DNA from: Blautia sp. MSJ-9
GTDB taxonomy: Bacteria; Bacillota; Clostridia; Lachnospirales; Lachnospiraceae
Length of the DNA: 64,000 nt
NCBI RefSeq assembly: GCF_018919065.1
Contig: NZ_JAHLQG010000031.1
Coordinates: 1 to 64,000 of the forward strand
Direction: 5' to 3'
The notes below the pieces were generated by a model. The model was given only the letters and a program-made list of their open reading frames with translations. It did not search any database and was not told the DNA's origin. Below, one piece after another: positions 59,692 through 64,000 of the stretch. Every line of letters starts with the position of its first letter. Positions within the stretch are counted from its first letter, which is position 1. Both the position numbers and the translations under genes were made by a program.

Positions 59692-61179
59692 TTATCTGCT
59701 CTTTTCAATCATCCACACATTGTCAAACCGTTTGACTTTTCCATCAACTTTTTTCTTTTTTCGCTTGCATACAATTCTATATGTACTCTTGTATTGATTT
59801 TCAAGTATGGCATTTATAGCTTTATAGCTTGTAATGATATGCCGATATTTATCTGTAAATCCCAGTGATTTAGCAAATTCTTGTGTTTCCGACCGATTCC
59901 ACCAAACCGTTTGTTTCTGGTAGTGATCTTCCAATAATTTTTCTGTATAAATCTTTGCATCGTCATTCCAGGGACTTATATTGATACCAAAAGCATCTTT
60001 TAATGTCAACAAAAAACCATTCTTGCCCCGGCGAATCATATCCGTTGTGCGCTGAATGCGATTTTCAAAAAATGTCAGCTTTTTATCGTTCACTGTCTTT
60101 GTCAGTACACCATTTATTTTTTCGTCCCGGATTATTCGGTGCTTGTCCGGGTATCTGTTCCCATTTTTCAGATACCATTCTAAGTAGTAATCAATGCCCT
60201 TCGTCAATAATATATGCGCCGGTTTTATCCACCGTTTTTCGGCAGAATTAAAGCCATTGAGCGTACTATTTGAGATATTTCTTATATAAAGAGCTGCTAC
60301 GTCACAATCATCCTGTTTTCTCTTACGACCAACAATCTGTTTAATGGTCTGTATATCATAAATGCCATCAATGATTATGATTGAAAAGCTATAGTCTCTC
60401 ATAGATACGCCACAATCTAATGCAGATGTACCAAATAGAAACTTTTGTCCGGAAAAAACTTTATCCTCTGAGATTTTCGCAATTTCTGATGATATTGCTT
60501 TTTTCATTTTGGCTGTCTTTCCGCTTAAATTACCAGAACCAAGCACAATCGAAGATACGTCTTCATATTTTCTATACATTTTCAGTAATTTCTTTGTGCT
60601 GCTCATAACAACCATAGCTTTTACATTTGTGTCATGTGCCACAAATTCAAGAATATTTTCAAGTTCTTCATCGGATTTATATGTATAAATCTCGTTAATC
60701 ACTTTTGATTCGGTATAATCTTTCGGGTATAGCTTGTAATCCATCAAATTACTATGAAAATACTCAAAAACATCATCTGGCGTTGCAGTTATCCAGATTT
60801 TTATACAGTTTAAACTCTTTAATATGTTGTAGTGTCTGTCAGTAAGGTCATTGATTCCACTATCCGAAAAAAGATAGTGGCACTCGTCCAACACAACAAT
60901 TAAATACTTTTCAAAGTTTTTTATCGACTCAAGTGATTGATAGGATTCGACATCAATGGCAGCAGTAGTAACCTCTTTTCTCTGCTGCCTCTTCAAAAGT
61001 AATCGTGGCTCTAATTGAAGAATTTTTTTCCCTTGTAACTGCACAAAGTTAGCCAGCTTATTATTTACAAATGTTGTTTTTCCCGTTCCAGTGCCATTAT
61101 AAAGAAAGATATTATCTCCTGGTTTCCATCTGTTAATCTCTTCCTCCGAAATAATTTCAGAAATATATTTAGTTTCACT
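59692..61179 (-). CDS. SF2 (DECH-box) helicase of a mobile element
   Basis: A 495-residue protein. Walker A is YNGTGTGKTTF (about 28-38), motif II is VVLDECHYLF (about 96-105), motif III is WITATP, and a motif VI-like QIVGRKRKQDD is near 275. The C-terminal 200 residues are basic (CKRKKKKVDGKVKR) and probably bind nucleic acid. This type is seen in integrative elements and phages, perhaps as replication helicase. The start at 61179 has GGGAG 9 bases upstream; a TTG at 61200 overlaps that site. It follows the DUF5659-like gene by 21 bases and shares its first six residues MSETKY. Confidence 0.78.
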   Translation of the reverse strand, partial: SETKYISEIISEEEINRWKPGDNIFLYNGTGTGKTTFVNNKLANFVQLQGKKILQLEPRLLLKRQQRKEVTTAAIDVESYQSLESIKNFEKYLIVVLDECHYLFSDSGINDLTDRHYNILKSLNCIKIWITATPDDVFEYFHSNLMDYKLYPKDYTESKVINEIYTYKSDEELENILEFVAHDTNVKAMVVMSSTKKLLKMYRKYEDVSSIVLGSGNLSGKTAKMKKAISSEIAKISEDKVFSGQKFLFGTSALDCGVSMRDYSFSIIIIDGIYDIQTIKQIVGRKRKQDDCDVAALYIRNISNSTLNGFNSAEKRWIKPAHILLTKGIDYYLEWYLKNGNRYPDKHRIIRDEKINGVLTKTVNDKKLTFFENRIQRTTDMIRRGKNGFLLTLKDAFGINISPWNDDAKIYTEKLLEDHYQKQTVWWNRSETQEFAKSLGFTDKYRHIITSYKAINAILENQYKSTYRIVCKRKKKKVDGKVKRFDNVWMIEKSR

Positions 61180-61200
61180 CATTTGTTTCTTCTCCCTCAA

Positions 61201-61377
61201 CTATCTGTTTTTGTATTTTTCAACGGCTTGTCGAAGTTCTGGAGTATTACGAAAGTAAAAGACATTTCTGCCACTTCCTCTTTCATCTGGTCGCATATTT
61301 ACCAGCACAAACCCCTGTGCAATTAATTTACTCATCAGTCTTTGTGAAAAAATCGTATAATATTTCGTTTCGCTCAT
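61201..61377 (-). CDS. DUF5659-like small protein
   Basis: A 58-residue protein starting MSETKYYTIFSQRLMSKLIA. The pattern (helix, GFVLVNMRPDERGSGRNVFYF, then TPELRQAVEKY) matches what I recall of DUF5659, a short domain of mobile elements with no known function. The start at 61377 has GAGG 8 bases upstream; the longer frame runs into a terminator. It is coupled to the helicase. Confidence 0.65.
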   Translation of the reverse strand: MSETKYYTIFSQRLMSKLIAQGFVLVNMRPDERGSGRNVFYFRNTPELRQAVEKYKNR

Positions 61378-61409
61378 TTGTTTAACCTCATTTTCAAAAT
61401 TTTGACAAT

Positions 61410-61478
61410 AAAAAAGCAACCAATTTTTTAGGGAATCCACCTTGTAACTTGGGCTTTCCCATTTTAAAATTGATTGCT
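61410..61478 (-). terminator. Terminator after the TniQ gene
   Basis: AGCAATCAATTTT and AAAATTGGTTGCT pair, followed on the minus strand by TTTTTATTG. The 61479-61674 stretch is AT-rich with no gene. Confidence 0.7.
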
Positions 61479-61674
61479 GTTAGTGCCTAATTATATTATG
61501 CCTTATGCAAAGCATACCTAGATACATTTGTTCTGTTTGATTTTTATTTAGAATAACACACTTTTCCTAATTTGTCAAGTATTTTCATGTAATTCAACAA
61601 AACTTCAAAATAATTCCGAATAGTATAGGAAGATTTTTAAAGTTAGACACAACTTATAATAATCCTTTCTTTAT

Positions 61675-63303
61675 TCATCTCGGACTAATCATATCAATTA
61701 CTTCCTTTCCTATTTTATTACTAAAATAATCTTTATGTTGGTAAAAGTTCATATTACTTATATGAACCAAATTTTTCACACTGTTCCATCCCAACTTTCC
61801 ACCTCGCTCTTCAATAACAGATAATGCCCATAGTATCTTTCGTGCCCAAAATTCCTCTTGACTTTCTTCATATTTTTTCACTGTTTCGCTACATTTCTTC
61901 ATATTATACAAATCGCGATTATTTAATCCCATGAATTTATTTATTGCATTAACTGTAACCCTTTTAGGTATTCCATCACTTGTTTTCTTATAGTCAGCAA
62001 TAATAGAGTCCATTTGCGGAAAATATTTTTTATCTAGCTCTTCCAGTCTTTTATTTTTCACTTGACTTTTACATTTTTGTGGAAAATGTTTCTCTGTCCA
62101 TTCATAATCATTTCTTCTTAACCATCTTAGTTGTAATTTATATTCTGATGTTTCACATATCTGTGTAAATGAATATCCTGGATATTTAGAAACTGTTTCA
62201 AGCCAAATTTTCCTTAACTTAACAATCTTCTCTTGCGTATTTTCGGATTTCTTTGTTATATATCTTGGATCTGTATAAGTAGGTATTTCATGTTTTCTTC
62301 TAATTAAATTGATAAGTGCAGTAGAAACATATAAATCTTTCGCAACACGATAAGTACTTTTACCCGCCTGAAGCATTTCTATAACTCTGTCATCAAAATT
62401 CTGTTCTGGTTTCTTATCAGATAACTGACATTTTATTAGTTCTTCCGGCGAAATATTCAAGAAAAGCCCTATCTGAATAATTTCATATGGATTTATTCTT
62501 TCTTCATGTAATACTTTCGAAATCTGCCATTGTTCTTGAATCCCTCTATCCAGATCTTTGTAAAATTTTATCATATCACTATATAACAAACTTGATTTTA
62601 TAATCTTTCCTCTATTCGAAAGATACTTCGTACTCTCCATTTGTGATATAAGATACTGTCCTGGATGTATGACAGAATAAACATTTATCGGTAAACAAAC
62701 CATTGCCCTTATATACTCTGCAATTTTTATTTCCAAATCTGATCCCTTTTCAAATTTCAAATTCGTTATATTGTTTTCTGCAGTATTAAACGTATGCATT
62801 TTATGTCTATCCTTTTTGATTGTACTATTTAATAGCTTACATTTATGTTTTGGACACACTGTAAGTTCCGGCACTTGATGAAGCCTATTCCAATATGTTT
62901 CTCCGTACTTGTTTCTATTTTCTTTTACACACATTGGACAATATCTTAAATATTCTGTTCCATTTCTAATTGGCGTAATTGAAAACAAATTGGCGTAATT
63001 CCCTTTTAACTCCCTAAGTGCTTGCATAGCTTTAACTCTTTGTTTTAAATCTAAATATCGCCCATAATAATTGCATAAAGTATGATTATTTAACATATCT
63101 TCCCACTTACAATTTTTTGTCAGATAATCAACAATCTCCTTAGACATATCATTACAAAATGCAAATTCTAATCTTTCTTTTGGATTTTTTAGAAATTCTT
63201 CCATTGCCTGAGTCTGCGATACATAGCCACCTTTTTCATATGACCTCGATAGAAAACTATACATAGTTTCATCTTCATATATTTCTGGTAAATATAAAAT
63301 CAT
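61675..63303 (-). CDS. TniQ/TnsD-family target-selection protein
   Basis: A 542-residue protein. The N-terminal TniQ domain (about 1-170) includes YEDETMYSFLSRSYEKGGY and the zinc finger YCPMCVKENRNKYG with HQVPELTVCPKHKCKLL. The region 300-340 looks like an HTH (AGKSTYRVAKDLYVSTALIN). The C-terminal 200 residues contain two repeats of the TnsD-type (LRRNDYEWTEKHFPQ). The length favours a TnsD-like protein that recognises a fixed attachment site rather than a short TniQ. It overlaps the TnsC gene by 4 bases. Confidence 0.88.
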   Translation of the reverse strand: MILYLPEIYEDETMYSFLSRSYEKGGYVSQTQAMEEFLKNPKERLEFAFCNDMSKEIVDYLTKNCKWEDMLNNHTLCNYYGRYLDLKQRVKAMQALRELKGNYANLFSITPIRNGTEYLRYCPMCVKENRNKYGETYWNRLHQVPELTVCPKHKCKLLNSTIKKDRHKMHTFNTAENNITNLKFEKGSDLEIKIAEYIRAMVCLPINVYSVIHPGQYLISQMESTKYLSNRGKIIKSSLLYSDMIKFYKDLDRGIQEQWQISKVLHEERINPYEIIQIGLFLNISPEELIKCQLSDKKPEQNFDDRVIEMLQAGKSTYRVAKDLYVSTALINLIRRKHEIPTYTDPRYITKKSENTQEKIVKLRKIWLETVSKYPGYSFTQICETSEYKLQLRWLRRNDYEWTEKHFPQKCKSQVKNKRLEELDKKYFPQMDSIIADYKKTSDGIPKRVTVNAINKFMGLNNRDLYNMKKCSETVKKYEESQEEFWARKILWALSVIEERGGKLGWNSVKNLVHISNMNFYQHKDYFSNKIGKEVIDMISPR

Positions 63304-64000
63304 ACTCTCACCTCCACAACTGTTAGATTTTTCTTTAATAATGTAACTATGTTCTCTCCGCTTTCTTTTGCCTCTACAACAATGTCTGCAATTTTGACAC
63401 TATCGCTTAGTAATAGTTCATCATTTGGCTGTTGTTCATTCTTTTTTCTTTTGGTTGATTTTCGTATCATTGAAAACTCTACATAGTTATGTAATACCTC
63501 CATACGATTGTTATATGCTTTTTCTAATAGTCCCAATGTTAGCTCTTTTTCACTTGAAAGAATGCCAATTTCCTGTGCATCATGTAAAATTGATACCACT
63601 ATAGACGCATTACCATTTGAATGTTCATACAACCATTCTATAATTCTCTCCGTGATTTCCACATGTTTTTCCATATATTGATACTGAAAAATTATTTTGC
63701 AGAACGCAATAAACTCTGTTCCATACTCCATAGACCCATATTGCAATCCCATTGTTCTCCTAGCAAGATGCATTGCTTTAGCAAAGAAATCTTTACATTC
63801 CGGCGTACCAACAAAACAAATACTAATACCTGAATTATTAACTAGCTGCGTAATACTTCCAACCAAGTTTCTTCCATTTTTCGAATGACATATGTTTTGA
63901 ATTTCATCGAGAACGAGTAATCCAATATTATTCAATGCAATCTGACTTACACAACCAATCAATGAATCTGTTGTCGCTTTTGATCTTATAGCATTTTCGT
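63300..64000 (-). CDS. TnsC/TniB-family AAA+ ATPase (N terminus beyond the window)
   Basis: A frame with no stop runs from the window edge to 63300 and gives about 233 residues. Walker B is NIGLLVLDEIQNI, sensor 1 is ISICFVGTPECKDFF, and the C-terminal part is helical and basic (RKSTKRKKNEQQ). Walker A would lie upstream, outside the window. TnsC links the TniQ target protein to the TnsAB transposase. The gene is first of the pair seen here; tnsA and tnsB are expected just past 64000. Confidence 0.85.
   Translation of the reverse strand, partial: ENAIRSKATTDSLIGCVSQIALNNIGLLVLDEIQNICHSKNGRNLVGSITQLVNNSGISICFVGTPECKDFFAKAMHLARRTMGLQYGSMEYGTEFIAFCKIIFQYQYMEKHVEITERIIEWLYEHSNGNASIVVSILHDAQEIGILSSEKELTLGLLEKAYNNRMEVLHNYVEFSMIRKSTKRKKNEQQPNDELLLSDSVKIADIVVEAKESGENIVTLLKKNLTVVEVRV

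Overview
The window reads as chromosome of a low-GC, Gram-positive gut anaerobe of the Lachnospiraceae (Blautia/Roseburia-like). This is inferred from protein content: ATP-type PEP carboxykinase, a full riboflavin operon behind an FMN riboswitch, a probable GH112/GH136 glycan locus, ABC sugar importers without their own ATPase, and strong AGGAGG ribosome binding sites. No rRNA, CRISPR array or convincing tRNA gene was seen. The species cannot be fixed from this sequence alone.

Layout. (1) 1-11 kb is an AT-rich accessory stretch with three candidate defence cassettes on the minus strand: a metallo-beta-lactamase-fold protein, a trypsin-like protease and a small protein resembling an ABC-three-component middle component (63-2969); a methyltransferase, PLD-nuclease/SF2-helicase and HNH nuclease operon (3104-7028); and an ABC-type ATPase with a possible PD-(D/E)xK partner (9296-10830). 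Housekeeping genes (HD hydrolase, nicotinamidase-like, DUF1653) sit between them. (2) 11-26 kb is core metabolism: ArsC-like and PIN/NYN-like proteins, pckA, a ketopantoate-reductase-like gene, an RluA pseudouridine synthase, ribD-ribE-ribBA-ribH under an FMN riboswitch, a Lon-like AAA ATPase, trpS and a sugar-binding GGDEF protein. (3) 26-38 kb holds a MATE exporter and a glycan locus (GH112 phosphorylase, beta-helix GH136-like lacto-N-biosidase, its helical partner, two permeases, a binding protein) with a divergent AraC regulator, then a FliB-like protein. (4) 38-55 kb is again core: HD hydrolase, deoB, a GntP/DUF1537-fragment/GntR set, topB, an orphan response regulator, PAP2, a glycosyltransferase, mutY, sfsA, an L,D-transpeptidase and a second MATE exporter. 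(5) 55.3-64 kb is a mobile region. It carries TnsC- and TniQ-type proteins at the right edge, a DECH helicase, a DUF5659-like protein, HU, a serine recombinase, two Cro/CI-type repressors with divergent small membrane or lipoprotein genes, micro-ORFs, and a strongly folded noncoding stretch at 59.4-59.7 kb.

How the genes work together. The sugar locus would import galacto-oligosaccharides of milk or mucin type, trim them inside the cell with the GH136-like enzyme and phosphorolyse the disaccharide with GH112. The rib genes form one FMN-repressed transcription unit. The mobile region looks like a Tn7-like element whose tnsA/tnsB genes would lie beyond base 64000 and whose cargo extends left to about 55 kb.

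A family of short palindromic intergenic repeats recurs at the 3' ends of genes through the core part and often supplies the stop codon.
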